Source: Prauserella endophytica
GTDB taxonomy: Bacteria; Actinomycetota; Actinomycetes; Mycobacteriales; Pseudonocardiaceae
Length of the DNA stretch: 64,000 nucleotides
Assembly (NCBI RefSeq): GCF_005146945.1
Contig: NZ_SWMS01000001.1
Location: forward strand, 372,001-436,000
Direction of reading: 5' to 3'
The position numbers and the translations under genes are program-made. How positions within the stretch are numbered: the stretch's first letter is position 1; the number at the start of each line of letters is the position of its first letter. Positions 17,748 through 26,171 of this stretch are shown in pieces. The notes under the pieces are model-generated. The model searched no databases, was not told the origin of the DNA, and saw only the letters and a list, made by a program, of their open reading frames with translations.

Positions 17748-18389
17748 GTGGCGGTAACACCTGGGCACACCGCGGTGACGAGCGGTTCGAACGGAACCAG
17801 GTCGGCTCCGAGCCGCATCGTCGCACCCATCGAGCTGCCTGCCTCCAGTGACGAGCTGGCCGCCGAGGCGGCGGCGCAGTTGGGCTGGGACGGCGTGCTG
17901 CTTCCCCGGCTGACGATGTTCGGCCGCAGGGTGTACGTGGTGGCCAGGCTCCGGCCGGAGGCGCATGCCGAGCGGATCGCGCTGGGCATCGGCCCGGTCA
18001 CCGACAGGGCGAGCGTGTCGACGTGGACGTGGCCGGAGCTGGCCGCGAGCGCGCCGCCGCCCGCCGCGGAGATCGTCGGTGTGCTCGCCGTCGCCAGGCA
18101 CTGGCGCACCGGCCTCGCCGCTACCGTTCCGTTCGCGCGCTACGGCGACGCGGCGATGGTGCTGCCGCACTCGGCGACGCTGAGCCACGACTACGTCGAC
18201 AACTGCCTGCCGCGCGCCCGCGCCTACGGCCTCGCCGTGGTCACCGCCGACGAGAACGCGGCCGTCGGGCTCGACCTCTCCGGCCGCGGCGAGCGCATCA
18301 CCCTCGGCGAGGACGCCGTGTCCCGCTGGGTCAACGAGGTCGTCTACGAGCAGCTGCTCGCGCTGGAGACCCCTGCCGACACGCACTGA
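17748..18389 (+). CDS. conserved hypothetical actinobacterial protein
   Basis: 213 aa, GTG start with GGGAGGCGG eight bases upstream. No signal peptide or membrane helix. The composition is that of a soluble alpha/beta protein; segments such as GRRVYVVARLRPEAHAERI and YGDAAMVLPHSATLSHDYVD are ordered-looking but do not match a family I can name. It is followed after 19 nt by an SDR-like gene. Function unknown. Confidence 0.7.
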   Translation: MAVTPGHTAVTSGSNGTRSAPSRIVAPIELPASSDELAAEAAAQLGWDGVLLPRLTMFGRRVYVVARLRPEAHAERIALGIGPVTDRASVSTWTWPELAASAPPPAAEIVGVLAVARHWRTGLAATVPFARYGDAAMVLPHSATLSHDYVDNCLPRARAYGLAVVTADENAAVGLDLSGRGERITLGEDAVSRWVNEVVYEQLLALETPADTH

Positions 18390-18408
18390 TCTCATTAGGC
18401 TCGGTGCC

Positions 18409-19071
18409 ATGCGAGTCGTTATCGCCGGTGGACACGGACAGATCGCGCTGCGGCTGGAGAAGCTGCTCGCCGCGAACGGCGACACCGCCGTGGGCATCAT
18501 CCGTAACGTCGACCACACCGCCGACCTACGGGACGTGAGCGCCGAACCCGCGGTGCTCGACCTCGAGACCGCCACGATCGAAGAGGTCGCCGCGGTGCTG
18601 GAAGGTGCCGACGCCGCGGTGTTCGCGGCCGGCGCCGGGCCGGGCAGCGGCACCGCGCGCAAGGAGACCGTCGACCGCGGCGCCGCCGTGCTGTTCGCCG
18701 ACGCCGCCGAGCGCGCTGGCGTGAGACGGCTCGTGCAGGTCAGTTCCATGGGCGCCGCGGGGCCCATCGACGAGGCCGCCGTGGGCGAGGTGTTCGCTGC
18801 CTACCTGCGCGCGAAGGCCGCCGCCGAGGAGGACCTGCGCAAGCGAGAACTGGACTGGACGATCCTGCGGCCGGGCAGGCTCACCGACGATCCCGGTACG
18901 GGCCTCGTCCATCTCGCCGAGTCCGTGCCCAGGGCCGACGTGACGCGCGACGACGTCGCCGCGGTGATCGTCGAGCTGCTCACCGAGGACGGCACGTCGG
19001 CCTCCAACCGCCGGGTCCTGGAACTCACCGGTGGCAACACGCCGATCGAGGAAGCGGTCAGCCGGGTCTGA
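18409..19071 (+). CDS. NAD(P)-binding atypical SDR (YwnB/NmrA-like)
   Basis: 220-aa Rossmann protein. N-terminal cofactor loop VIAGGHGQIALRLEKLL and GADAAVFAAGAGPGSG; VSSMGAAGP stands where the catalytic Ser lies in SDRs, and no canonical YxxxK is seen, as expected for NAD(P)-binding atypical SDRs. DWTILRPGRLTDDPGTG is a signature of this YwnB-like group. Likely a reductase or redox sensor; substrate unknown. Confidence 0.85.
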   Translation: MRVVIAGGHGQIALRLEKLLAANGDTAVGIIRNVDHTADLRDVSAEPAVLDLETATIEEVAAVLEGADAAVFAAGAGPGSGTARKETVDRGAAVLFADAAERAGVRRLVQVSSMGAAGPIDEAAVGEVFAAYLRAKAAAEEDLRKRELDWTILRPGRLTDDPGTGLVHLAESVPRADVTRDDVAAVIVELLTEDGTSASNRRVLELTGGNTPIEEAVSRV

Positions 19072-19111
19072 CGCCGGTTTCGGTCGGACCCTCCCGGTAG
19101 GTTCTGCCTCC

Positions 19112-19483
19112 GTGGAATCGAGCACACCCGGGATCGACCGCGCCCGCACCCAGACCGGTGCGCTCCTGCGCCGGATCAACGCCGCGCGCGCCGAGCTGGC
19201 GACCGAGCGGTTCACCTACACCAGCCCCGACGGCCTGGTCCGCGCGACGGTCGACGGCAACGGAGCCCTGATGGGCATCACCCTCGCGGACGGCGCTTTG
19301 CGCACGGCCGGGCTCGGCTCCCAGCTCGTCACGGCGGTGAACACCGCCCGCAGGGCCGCGACGCTGGACAGCCGCGACCGCCTCGCCTCCGTGATCGGTG
19401 GCAAGCGGGCCGACGCGCTGATCGGCTCGTCGGAGTACGACAGCGGCCTCGACGGGGTGAGTAGTGAGGGCAGCGATGACTGA
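19112..19483 (+). CDS. YbaB/EbfC-family protein (first of a pair)
   Basis: 123 aa, GTG start. Helical N-terminus (RTQTGALLRRINAARAELAT), then a YbaB-like beta stretch (SPDGLVRATVDGNGALMGI) and helices with the GSQLVTAVNTARRAA pattern. Members of this family are nucleoid-associated dimers, but actinomycete paralogs next to small helical genes often have no known role. Its stop overlaps the next start. Confidence 0.75.
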   Translation: MESSTPGIDRARTQTGALLRRINAARAELATERFTYTSPDGLVRATVDGNGALMGITLADGALRTAGLGSQLVTAVNTARRAATLDSRDRLASVIGGKRADALIGSSEYDSGLDGVSSEGSDD

Positions 19484-19769
19484 GCTGGACGAGGCCCGAA
19501 ACCGAATGGCGCAGGCCGGAAAGCGCCGCGCCGAGGCCGACGCGAAGATCATCGGTGAGAAGATCGAGCACCGGCTGGGCGTCGTGCAGGTCGACATCTG
19601 CGGTTCCCTGCGAGCGATCGAGCTCGACCACCGGCTCCTGCCCGAACTGGCCGAGGAGCGCGTGGCGGAGCTGGTCACGGCCGCCGTCCATCGCGCGGAG
19701 CGCAAGGCCGGTGAGCTGCGGGAGATCGTGCTCGGTGCCGACCCGATGCGGGAGGAGGACGAGTGCTGA
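19476..19769 (+). CDS. YbaB/EbfC-like small protein (second of a pair)
   Basis: 97 aa from ATG 19476, which has GAGGG five bases upstream and overlaps the preceding stop by 8 nt. The helix-sheet-helix layout is like its neighbour (RRAEADAKIIGEKIEHRLGV, VQVDICGSLRAIELD, LLPELAEERVAELVTAAV). The pair probably arose by duplication or forms a heterodimer. No DNA-binding evidence beyond family resemblance. Confidence 0.65.
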   Translation: MTELDEARNRMAQAGKRRAEADAKIIGEKIEHRLGVVQVDICGSLRAIELDHRLLPELAEERVAELVTAAVHRAERKAGELREIVLGADPMREEDEC

Positions 19770-20083
19770 GTGCCGCGCGGGGTGTCCACACGGGAGTGTC
19801 GAGGGACGAGGCGGAGCGGGCCATCCTCGACATCGCTGCCAAAGTCGGGCTCGAGGGGCCCGTATCCGAAGTGTTCGGAGAACTGCGCACACTGTCCACA
19901 CCAGACACAGCCGATGCCGCGCGGCGACTGGTGTGCGACGTCGCCGCGAGGCTCATCGAGGCGGTCGGAAAACTTGACCGGGCCGACTTCCTCTTCGCCG
20001 AGGTGGGCGCCGCGACGCGGATTCTCGCCGACTTCGCCGCGCAGGCCGCTCAGCTGAGCGGGCCGAGCACGCGGTCGAGGTAG
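19763..20083 (+). CDS. small helical hypothetical protein
   Basis: 106 aa, GTG start overlapping the preceding stop by 7 nt, so it is the third gene of a coupled trio. Almost wholly alpha-helical with no membrane segment (RDEAERAILDIAAKVG, DAARRLVCDVAARLIEAVGK). Not recognised. Its end overlaps the convergent lactone oxidase gene by 34 nt. Confidence 0.6.
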   Translation: MLSAARGVHTGVSRDEAERAILDIAAKVGLEGPVSEVFGELRTLSTPDTADAARRLVCDVAARLIEAVGKLDRADFLFAEVGAATRILADFAAQAAQLSGPSTRSR

Positions 20084-21390
20084 GCGTTGCTGAACAGGCC
20101 GAACGGGTCCACTTCCCTGCGCACGGCCTGGAAATCGTCGAACCGCGGGTACCGCTCGCGCAGTGCGGCGGCGTCGAGGTCGTGCAGCTTGCCCCAGTGC
20201 GGACGGCCGCCCACCGCGCTCGCGATCTCTCCGAACGCCGCGAAGTACTCGCGGTAGGGCATGCCGACGTACTGGTGGATGGCGATGTAGGCGGAGTCGC
20301 GGCCGTAGGCGGTGGAGAGCCAGACGTCGTCGGCCGCCGCGACGCGCACCTCCACTGGCAACGCCACGGGATCCGCCAGCGTCGGCACCAGCGCGCGCAG
20401 CTCGCCGAGCACGTCGTGCACCGATTCCCTCGGCACGGCGAACTCCGACTCCACGAACCGCACCGAACGCTGGGTGACGAACACGCGGTGCGAGGCGTCG
20501 CTGTACTCCCGCCCGGACAGCGCCGCCGAGGAGAGCCGGCCCAGCGACGGCATGAGCCGGGGAACAGCTCGGCCCACGCGGCACAGCGTGCCGAGCGCCG
20601 CGTTCTCCATGATCGTGTAGTCGACGAACCGGCGAAGGTTCGAAAGCGGCTCGGGTCGAGCGCCCCGTTCGAGCCGGTTGTTGCGCTTGACCAGAGCGTT
20701 GCGGCCGTAGGGGAACCAGTAGAACTCGAAGTGGTCGTTGCTCTTGGCGAACTCGTGGAACCCGTCGAGAACCTGCTCCAGGGGCTCGGGACCCTCCTGC
20801 GCGCTCAGCACGAACGCCGGTTCACAGCGCAGGGTCACGGTGCTGAGCACGCCCAGCGCGCCGAGGCCGACCCTCGCGGCGGCGAAGAGGTTCGGCCTGC
20901 GTTCCGGCGAGCACGACACCACCGTGCCGTCGGCCAGCACGAGCTCCAGCGCCGCGACCTGTGTCGCGAGCCCGCCGAAGCGGGCCCCGGTGCCGTGGGT
21001 GCCGGTGGCGATCGCGCCCGCGATGGTCTGCGCGTCGATGTCACCCAGGTTGGTCATCGCGAGGCCGCGCGCGGCCAGCTCCGCGTTGAGTGTCCGCAGG
21101 GTGGTGCCCGAGCGCACGGTGACCAGGCCGGTCTCGGGGTCGGCCGAGACGATGCCCGTCCAGGCGCCGAGGTCGATCGCGTCGGAGTCGGTCGCGGCGA
21201 TGTCGGTGAAGGAGTGGCCACTGCCGAGTGCGCGCACCTGCCGCCTTTCGACGGCGGCGTCGGTGACCACCTCCGCGAGCTCGGCGGTGCTCCGCGGCCG
21301 ATGGACGCGGCGCGGATGCGCCACGGCCGTGCCCGCCCAGTTCGTCCACGTTGACAACGGCTGCCTCCACGATGGTCTGGGTTTGGCCAC
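20050..21390 (-). CDS. D-arabinono-1,4-lactone oxidase family FAD enzyme
   Basis: FAD-linked sugar-lactone/alditol oxidase, 446 aa. N-terminal FAD-binding PCMH domain with RALGSGHSFTDIA; H59 is the probable covalent flavin attachment site in this family. Later motifs are NLGDIDAQTIAGAIATGTHG and GLATQVAALELVLADG. The C-terminal ALO domain carries HWGKLHDL. No signal peptide. Likely oxidises an aldono-lactone with O2 or another acceptor. Divergently transcribed from the D-threonine-aldolase-like gene. Confidence 0.9.
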   Translation of the reverse strand: MAKPRPSWRQPLSTWTNWAGTAVAHPRRVHRPRSTAELAEVVTDAAVERRQVRALGSGHSFTDIAATDSDAIDLGAWTGIVSADPETGLVTVRSGTTLRTLNAELAARGLAMTNLGDIDAQTIAGAIATGTHGTGARFGGLATQVAALELVLADGTVVSCSPERRPNLFAAARVGLGALGVLSTVTLRCEPAFVLSAQEGPEPLEQVLDGFHEFAKSNDHFEFYWFPYGRNALVKRNNRLERGARPEPLSNLRRFVDYTIMENAALGTLCRVGRAVPRLMPSLGRLSSAALSGREYSDASHRVFVTQRSVRFVESEFAVPRESVHDVLGELRALVPTLADPVALPVEVRVAAADDVWLSTAYGRDSAYIAIHQYVGMPYREYFAAFGEIASAVGGRPHWGKLHDLDAAALRERYPRFDDFQAVRREVDPFGLFSNAYLDRVLGPLS

Positions 21391-21409
21391 GATAAGTGAA
21401 TACGATTCG

Positions 21410-21434
21410 CGTTACAAGGTTTCCTGGCGTAACG
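21410..21434. promoter_or_regulatory. weak inverted repeat in the divergent promoter region
   Basis: CGTTAC and GTAACG face each other across 13 nt in the 52-nt gap between the divergent lactone oxidase and aldolase-like genes. It could be an operator serving both. The arms are only 6 bp, so chance is possible. Confidence 0.3.
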
Positions 21435-21442
21435 TACGCGCC

Positions 21443-22630
21443 GTGACCACGGGAAACGGCGCGCCGTACGACCTCGCTACGAAGGATCTCGACCCGCCGC
21501 TGGCAATCGTCGACCTCGAGGCGTTCGACGCCAACGCGGCCGACCTGGTGCGCCGCGCCTCGGGCCTCCCGGTGCGCGTGGCGAGCAAGTCCATCCGCTG
21601 CCGGTACCTCCTGGAGCGGGCGCTCGCACTGCCGGGCTTCGCAGGCGTGCTCAGCTACTCGCTGGCCGAGGCGCTCTGGCTCTTCCGCCAGGGCAGCAGC
21701 ACCGACCTCGTGGTGGCCTACCCGACCGCCGACCACGGCGCGCTGCGGGAACTGGCCGAGGACGACGCCGCCCGAGCCGCGATCACGATCATGGTCGACG
21801 CCGACGAGCACCTCGACCTCGTCGAGGCGGCGCTCGGCAGGCACCACCCCGACATCAGGGTGGCCCTCGAGCTCGACGTGTCGTGGCGACCGCTGCCAGG
21901 CGTGCACATCGGCACGCGCCGCTCGCCGGTTTTCACCGCGCGACAGGCGGGTGAGCTCGCCCGCAGGATCGTGGACCGGCCGGGCTTCTCCCTCGTCGGG
22001 ATGATGGCCTACGAGGGACAGATCGCCGGCGTTCCCGACGGAGCGCCCGGTCTGCGTGGCGGGCTGGTCCGCTGGATGCAGCGCCGCTCCGCCGCCGAGC
22101 TCGCCGGGCGCCGCGCGAAGGCGGTCGAGGCCGTGCGGGAGGTGGCGGACCTCGAGTTCGTCAACGGCGGCGGTACCGGCAGCCTCGAGACGACGAGCGC
22201 CGAGCGGTCGGTCACCGAGGTCACGGCGGGCTCCGGCCTGCTGGGGCCGGCGCTGTTCTCCGAGTACACGCGGTTCACGCCCCGGCCCGCCGCCCTGTTC
22301 GCGCTGCCCGTCGTGCGCAAACCTGCCCGCCGCATCGCGACCGTGTTCGCCGGGGGCTACGTCGCGTCGGGGCAGGCGGGCGTTTCGCGGTTGCCCTCGC
22401 CGTACCTGCCCGCCGGGTTGCGGCTGCTCGGCGTCGAGGGCGCGGGTGAGGTGCAGACGCCGGTCGCCGGTGCCGCCGCGGGTGACCTGCGCCTCGGTGA
22501 CCGGGTGTGGTTCCGGCACGCGAAGTCGGGCGAGCTGGCGGAACATTTCACCCAGTACCACCTCGTGCGGGGTGACCGTGTCGAGCGCGCGACGCCGACG
22601 TACCGGGGGGAGGGTCGCGCCTTCGGCTGA
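21443..22630 (+). CDS. D-threonine aldolase-like / alanine racemase-fold PLP enzyme
   Basis: Fold-type III PLP enzyme, 395 aa from GTG 21443. The N-terminal alanine-racemase-like barrel has the PLP lysine in RVASKSIRC (K49) and VNGGGTGSLE-type phosphate binding (EFVNGGGTGSLETT). The C-terminal D-Thr-aldolase/DSD domain has FRHAKSGELAEHF near the end, which in this family carries metal ligands. It could be a D-threonine/D-serine aldolase or dehydratase, or an amino-acid deaminase. It pairs divergently with the lactone oxidase. Confidence 0.83.
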   Translation: MTTGNGAPYDLATKDLDPPLAIVDLEAFDANAADLVRRASGLPVRVASKSIRCRYLLERALALPGFAGVLSYSLAEALWLFRQGSSTDLVVAYPTADHGALRELAEDDAARAAITIMVDADEHLDLVEAALGRHHPDIRVALELDVSWRPLPGVHIGTRRSPVFTARQAGELARRIVDRPGFSLVGMMAYEGQIAGVPDGAPGLRGGLVRWMQRRSAAELAGRRAKAVEAVREVADLEFVNGGGTGSLETTSAERSVTEVTAGSGLLGPALFSEYTRFTPRPAALFALPVVRKPARRIATVFAGGYVASGQAGVSRLPSPYLPAGLRLLGVEGAGEVQTPVAGAAAGDLRLGDRVWFRHAKSGELAEHFTQYHLVRGDRVERATPTYRGEGRAFG

Positions 22631-22665
22631 GTTGTCCACAGCGTGTGGAAGCCTGTGGACAACTC
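22629..22665. terminator. inverted repeat between convergent genes; each arm holds a DnaA-box-like 9-mer
   Basis: Arms GAGTTGTCCACAG-type (22629-22641) and CTGTGGACAACTC-type (22653-22665) form a perfect 13-bp stem around 11 nt. It lies between the converging aldolase-like and TetR genes, so a bidirectional terminator is the simplest reading. Each arm also contains TTGTCCACA, identical to the high-GC actinomycete DnaA-box consensus. Confidence 0.65.
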
Positions 22666-22671
22666 GGTTCG

Positions 22672-23310
22672 TCATTCGCCGAACCGGCTCGCCAGATAGC
22701 CCTTGATCAGCGCTTTCGTCTCGGCGAGCACCTCGGGATCGCCCTGGGGATCGCTGCGGAAGGCGAAGTTCAGCAGTCCGTCGGCCGCCTCCACCGCGAT
22801 CGAGATCGGGAGCGTCAGCTGCTCCGGATCCAGATCGACGTGCTTGCTGACGAGCGCCGCGAGCGAGTCGGTGATCACGCGGTTGTTGGTGCGCTGCTCG
22901 TCGAGCAGGCGCACGTCCACGACGTCGCCGAAATGCACCCTGGAGAAGCCCGGCACCTCGCGGTGCATCTGCAGGTAGATGTCGAGCAGCGAGTCGACGA
23001 CGTCCCACCAGTGCTCGTGCTCGCCACCGCCCAGCCGCTCGCTGACCGCGGCGACGAACCGGTCGAGGTTGCGCTGGGTCAGCGCCTGCACGACCGCGCG
23101 TTTGTCGGGGAAGAACTGGTACAGCGAGCCCACGGCGACCCCGGCTCGCTTTGCGATGAGGGTGGTGGTGAGCGCCTCGTACCCGACCTCCTGGAGCAGC
23201 TCGGCGCTGGCGTCCAACATGCGTTCGACGCGTTTGGCGCTGCGCTGCTGGACGGGTTGCCGACGCAGGGGCGTCGTCTCGTTCGGCGTCACGGCCTGGT
23301 TCTCGGACAC
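22672..23310 (-). CDS. TetR/AcrR-family transcriptional regulator
   Basis: 212-aa repressor-type protein, GTG start with GAGGAG upstream. The N-terminal helix-turn-helix is clear (RVERMLDASAELLQEVGYEA, TTTLIAKRAGVAVGSLYQFF). The C-terminal ligand/dimer domain is unspecific. It is convergent to the aldolase-like gene, so its target is probably its own promoter and distant genes. Confidence 0.93.
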   Translation of the reverse strand: MSENQAVTPNETTPLRRQPVQQRSAKRVERMLDASAELLQEVGYEALTTTLIAKRAGVAVGSLYQFFPDKRAVVQALTQRNLDRFVAAVSERLGGGEHEHWWDVVDSLLDIYLQMHREVPGFSRVHFGDVVDVRLLDEQRTNNRVITDSLAALVSKHVDLDPEQLTLPISIAVEAADGLLNFAFRSDPQGDPEVLAETKALIKGYLASRFGE

Positions 23311-23361
23311 GTCGTGCTCCTCGCTGTGCAGGCCAGCGACTTTATCGTGCTGGTGACCTGC

Positions 23362-23377
23362 TTCACGGTCGAGTGAA
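23362..23377. promoter_or_regulatory. candidate TetR operator
   Basis: TTCACGGTCGAGTGAA has perfect 5-bp arms with a 6-nt centre, located about 50 bp upstream of the TetR start codon. Autoregulation through such a palindrome is common for this family; binding here is inferred. Confidence 0.4.
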
Positions 23378-23411
23378 CACTACGCATCGGCTGAAGCCGG
23401 TGACATGGGAA

Positions 23412-23464
23412 CCGCGGGCCGGTGCCGGTCGGGGGAGGGGGAGTGCAACGGCACCGGCCCGCGG
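23412..23464. terminator. strong GC-rich stem-loop, possible terminator
   Basis: Perfect 15-bp complementary arms (CCGCGGGCCGGTGCC and GGCACCGGCCCGCGG) enclose a 23-nt purine-rich loop. It sits between two minus-strand transcription units and has no U-tract, as usual for actinomycete terminators. Confidence 0.5.
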
Positions 23465-23692
23465 AGTATCGGGGCCGCACTGTGGGCGGGGTTTCACAGC
23501 ATGCGATGTGTAGTTGTGCGGCGATCACTTGGCGCTCAACCTAACCGGCGGATTACCACTTTCGCCAGAGGCTGACGCGCATTATTTGGATTAATCGCCG
23601 ACCGGTTGCGACCGGCGACCGACTCATCTCGCTCGGGGGTACGGACGAGCCGGTCGCCGACCTTGGCGAGAACATCTCGCCGCCTGTGTCCG

Positions 23693-24145
23693 TTACCGGG
23701 CGGGGCTCCCGGTGACGGCGTGCCGGCCAGCCGGCACGGGGACCAGGGCGTGCTTGCCCTTCTGTTGCGGGACCGGCTGTGGTTCAGCCGGCGTGGGGAC
23801 CGCGTGAGACTGTTGCGCGGCGGCCGGGGCCGCCCGGCGGCGTCCCCTCCGTCGCGTGTCCTGCTGGGGCGCCAGCCCGCCGGCGACCAGGTGCTCGTGA
23901 GCCACCTGCCAGACCGTGCAGGGGGCCTTGCACTTGTGCCACCGCGTCGAGCACGTGGGGCAGTCGCCCCGCTCGTCCGGCTCGTGCGAGCGCAACATGG
24001 CGCGCCAGCCCTCGGTCAGCCGGGGCAGTTCGGACCGCGCCACGGAGACCAGCGAGGGAGCGTCTGCGCGGCTCGCCAGATCGGAGAGCATGTCGAGGCG
24101 TTCCCACACCGCGTTGCGGAGCACCTGTCCGAGGATCTGATCCAC
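23693..24145 (-). CDS. hypothetical protein with Cys/His cluster and basic tail
   Basis: 150 aa, GTG start. The N-terminal half is helical (RNAVWERLDMLSDLASRADA). Residues about 60-80 hold a possible zinc site, CPTCSTRWHKCKAPC. The C-terminal half is a disordered Arg/Ala/Pro/Gln-rich tail. It follows the 24494 gene by 13 nt on the same strand, so the two form an operon divergent from the XRE-TPR regulator. Not recognised. Confidence 0.65.
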   Translation of the reverse strand: MDQILGQVLRNAVWERLDMLSDLASRADAPSLVSVARSELPRLTEGWRAMLRSHEPDERGDCPTCSTRWHKCKAPCTVWQVAHEHLVAGGLAPQQDTRRRGRRRAAPAAAQQSHAVPTPAEPQPVPQQKGKHALVPVPAGRHAVTGSPAR

Positions 24146-24158
24146 CTGGAACTCACCG

Positions 24159-24494
24159 TCACCTTTCCGCCAGCTTGGCGGCTTCGTTGAGCGCGGCCCG
24201 CAGCTGGCCGAGCTGGCCTGCCGTGAGCCGCGCCGTCTCGCCGGGAGGCCCGACGAGCACCACTTCGTCGTCGTCTACGAACACCGTCAGGCAACGCTCA
24301 CGACTGATCAGGTCGCCGCACTGCACACGCCAAACGAGCTGCCCGCCCTCGTACCTGCGGACAGCGGCGGCGCGGGGGTCTGCCGTCGACGCTGACGACA
24401 GCGGCTGGCGCGCCTTCTCGCCGACCGGAGACCGGTGCACGGGCGTCGTGCCGGTCGCAGCACGTCCTGCTGTGATCGAGTGCACGAACTCCAC
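24159..24494 (-). CDS. small acidic hypothetical protein
   Basis: 111 aa, GTG start after GAGAGGAAC. The N-terminal 40 residues look disordered. The rest forms a compact beta-helix pattern (GGQLVWRVQCGDLISRERC, VFVDDDEVVLVGPPGETARL, then LTAGQLGQLRAALNEAAKL). First gene of the pair with the Cys/His protein. Similar in size and layout to small partner proteins that accompany XRE regulators in actinomycetes, but I cannot assign it to such a family. Confidence 0.6.
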   Translation of the reverse strand: MEFVHSITAGRAATGTTPVHRSPVGEKARQPLSSASTADPRAAAVRRYEGGQLVWRVQCGDLISRERCLTVFVDDDEVVLVGPPGETARLTAGQLGQLRAALNEAAKLAER

Positions 24495-24786
24495 GTTCCT
24501 CTCCGCTCTCCCGGCGACAGGCGCGAGCCTGTTCCTCGCTGTGGTAGCTCTCCGTGACTGCGCTGGGTGTTCACCCGGCCACAGAGATCTGCGAACTACA
24601 TTGCGACGAAAAGAACGCCGAAAGAAGGCTTGGTGGGCGTCATAGCGGCGACCGGCCCGAGTTCCACGTTAAGCGGTCGGGGGACTTCGGCCGGGCCGAT
24701 CAGGGCGCACAAACAGCGTTTCGCAGGGTTCAATAGGGGTGCTTACGCTGCTTACCGACGCCCGACAGGACTGTGGAGGGCCGCAC

Positions 24787-26154
24787 GTGGACACAGGTGA
24801 CGCCAAGCAGGGCCGGATCAACCCGAAGCTCTGGGAAGCCCCGGAGATGAGGGATGCCCTCGCGAGCAGAAACATCAGCGAGGTCTACCGCCAGCTGCGC
24901 AAACACGGTGTCTCGCAGCGTCAGATCGCCGCCATGACCGGCCAGTCGCAGTCCGAGGTCTCGGAGATCCTCAAGGGACGACAGGTCATGGCCTACGACG
25001 TCCTCTCCCGGATCTCCGCAGGCCTGGGCATCCCACGTGGATACATGGGCCTCGCCTACGACGAGGCCACGGAGATTCAGGTCGTCGGCGCGGCCGACGA
25101 GCAGCAGGCTGAGGAGGACGAGTCCGTGAAACGGCGGAAGTTCCTCGCGCACGCCGCACAGGTGACGATGGGGGCCGCGGTCTTCGGGCCCGCATCCGAC
25201 GCCTGGGCGGCGAGTCCCGCAAGGACACCCGCACCTGGGCGGATCGGCATGACCGACGTCCGGCAGGTGGAAGCGGCAACCAGGGCGCTCCGCGCGCTCG
25301 ACTACCAGTACGGCGGCGGCTTCTGCCGGGACGCCGTCGTCGCCCAGCTGTCCTGGGGACAGCAGATGCTCCAGGCCAGCGGTACCGAACTGGTCAAGTC
25401 CCGGCTCTACGTCGCGCTCGCCGACCTGCACAGCCTCGCGGGTTGGACCTCGTTCGACATCGGACTCATCGACTCCGCGCGCGGGCACTTCGCCAACGCG
25501 CTGGACCTGGCGAAACAGGGCGAGAACCACCCGCTGGTCGCCAACATCCTGTACCGAATGGGCCGCGTCTACCTGCACCAGGAGGCGCCGAACGACGCGC
25601 TCAAGCTGTTCCAGCTGGGGCAGATCGCCGCGCAGGAGTCCGGTTCGGAACTCGCGGTGGCCGTGCTCTGTGCCAACGAGGCGTGGGCCTACGCGATGAT
25701 GGGCAACGCCGAGCAGGCCATCAAGCTGCTGGGCCGGACGCGGGACGAGTTCGCGCGCGCCGACCTCGCCAACGCCGAGTCGTGGGTGCGGTTCTTCAAC
25801 GAGACCGATGTCTACGCGATGGTCGGCACCGTCCACACGGCACTCGCGCAGCAGGCGGACACGGCGCACACGAAGTACGCGATCCCCGCCCTGACCAGGG
25901 CCATCGGCGACTACGGCGACGACATGGCGCGCAGCCGGACGTTCAACCTGAGCATGCTGGCCACCAACCACATGATCGACGGCGACATCGACCACGGCGC
26001 GAAGGTCGGAGGCAAGGCGCTCGACGCGGCCGAGGGCCTCAAGTCGGCCAGGATCGAGCAGCGCATGCGCCCACTGAAGGAGGAAGCGGCGCGGCGCAGC
26101 AACAACTCCGACGCTCGCGAACTCGTGGAGCGGATGACCACGTTCTTCGCGTAG
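24787..26154 (+). CDS. XRE-family regulator with TPR-like sensor domain
   Basis: 455 aa from GTG 24787 with GGAGGG six bases upstream; a longer in-frame start at 24739 lacks such a site. The N-terminal XRE helix-turn-helix is HGVSQRQIAAMTGQSQSEVS (about 40-60). Around residue 118 a KRRKFL-type Arg/Lys stretch precedes a short hydrophobic segment (LAHAAQVTMGAAVFGPASDA) that resembles a Tat-like pattern but is internal. Residues 150-450 are helical TPR-like repeats. Probably a pheromone- or metabolite-responsive regulator. The adjacent phosphotransferase-like gene starts 17 nt after its stop. Confidence 0.85.
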   Translation: MDTGDAKQGRINPKLWEAPEMRDALASRNISEVYRQLRKHGVSQRQIAAMTGQSQSEVSEILKGRQVMAYDVLSRISAGLGIPRGYMGLAYDEATEIQVVGAADEQQAEEDESVKRRKFLAHAAQVTMGAAVFGPASDAWAASPARTPAPGRIGMTDVRQVEAATRALRALDYQYGGGFCRDAVVAQLSWGQQMLQASGTELVKSRLYVALADLHSLAGWTSFDIGLIDSARGHFANALDLAKQGENHPLVANILYRMGRVYLHQEAPNDALKLFQLGQIAAQESGSELAVAVLCANEAWAYAMMGNAEQAIKLLGRTRDEFARADLANAESWVRFFNETDVYAMVGTVHTALAQQADTAHTKYAIPALTRAIGDYGDDMARSRTFNLSMLATNHMIDGDIDHGAKVGGKALDAAEGLKSARIEQRMRPLKEEAARRSNNSDARELVERMTTFFA

Positions 26155-26171
26155 ACCGGCGCCGAGGATCC

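Larger units (their letters stand above)
23311..23692. other. 382-nt intergenic region upstream of tetR, downstream of the 23693 gene
   Basis: Contains the TetR promoter side (with a 16-bp palindrome at 23362) and a strong hairpin at 23412-23464. An AT-richer patch (ATTATTTGGATTAAT) lies at about 23581-23595. No coding frame with a ribosome-binding site was found. Confidence 0.6.

Noticed and set aside
22629-22665. The DnaA-box-like pair as part of oriC
   Set aside because: Only two boxes and no dnaA/dnaN neighbourhood; oriC in this group has many clustered boxes.
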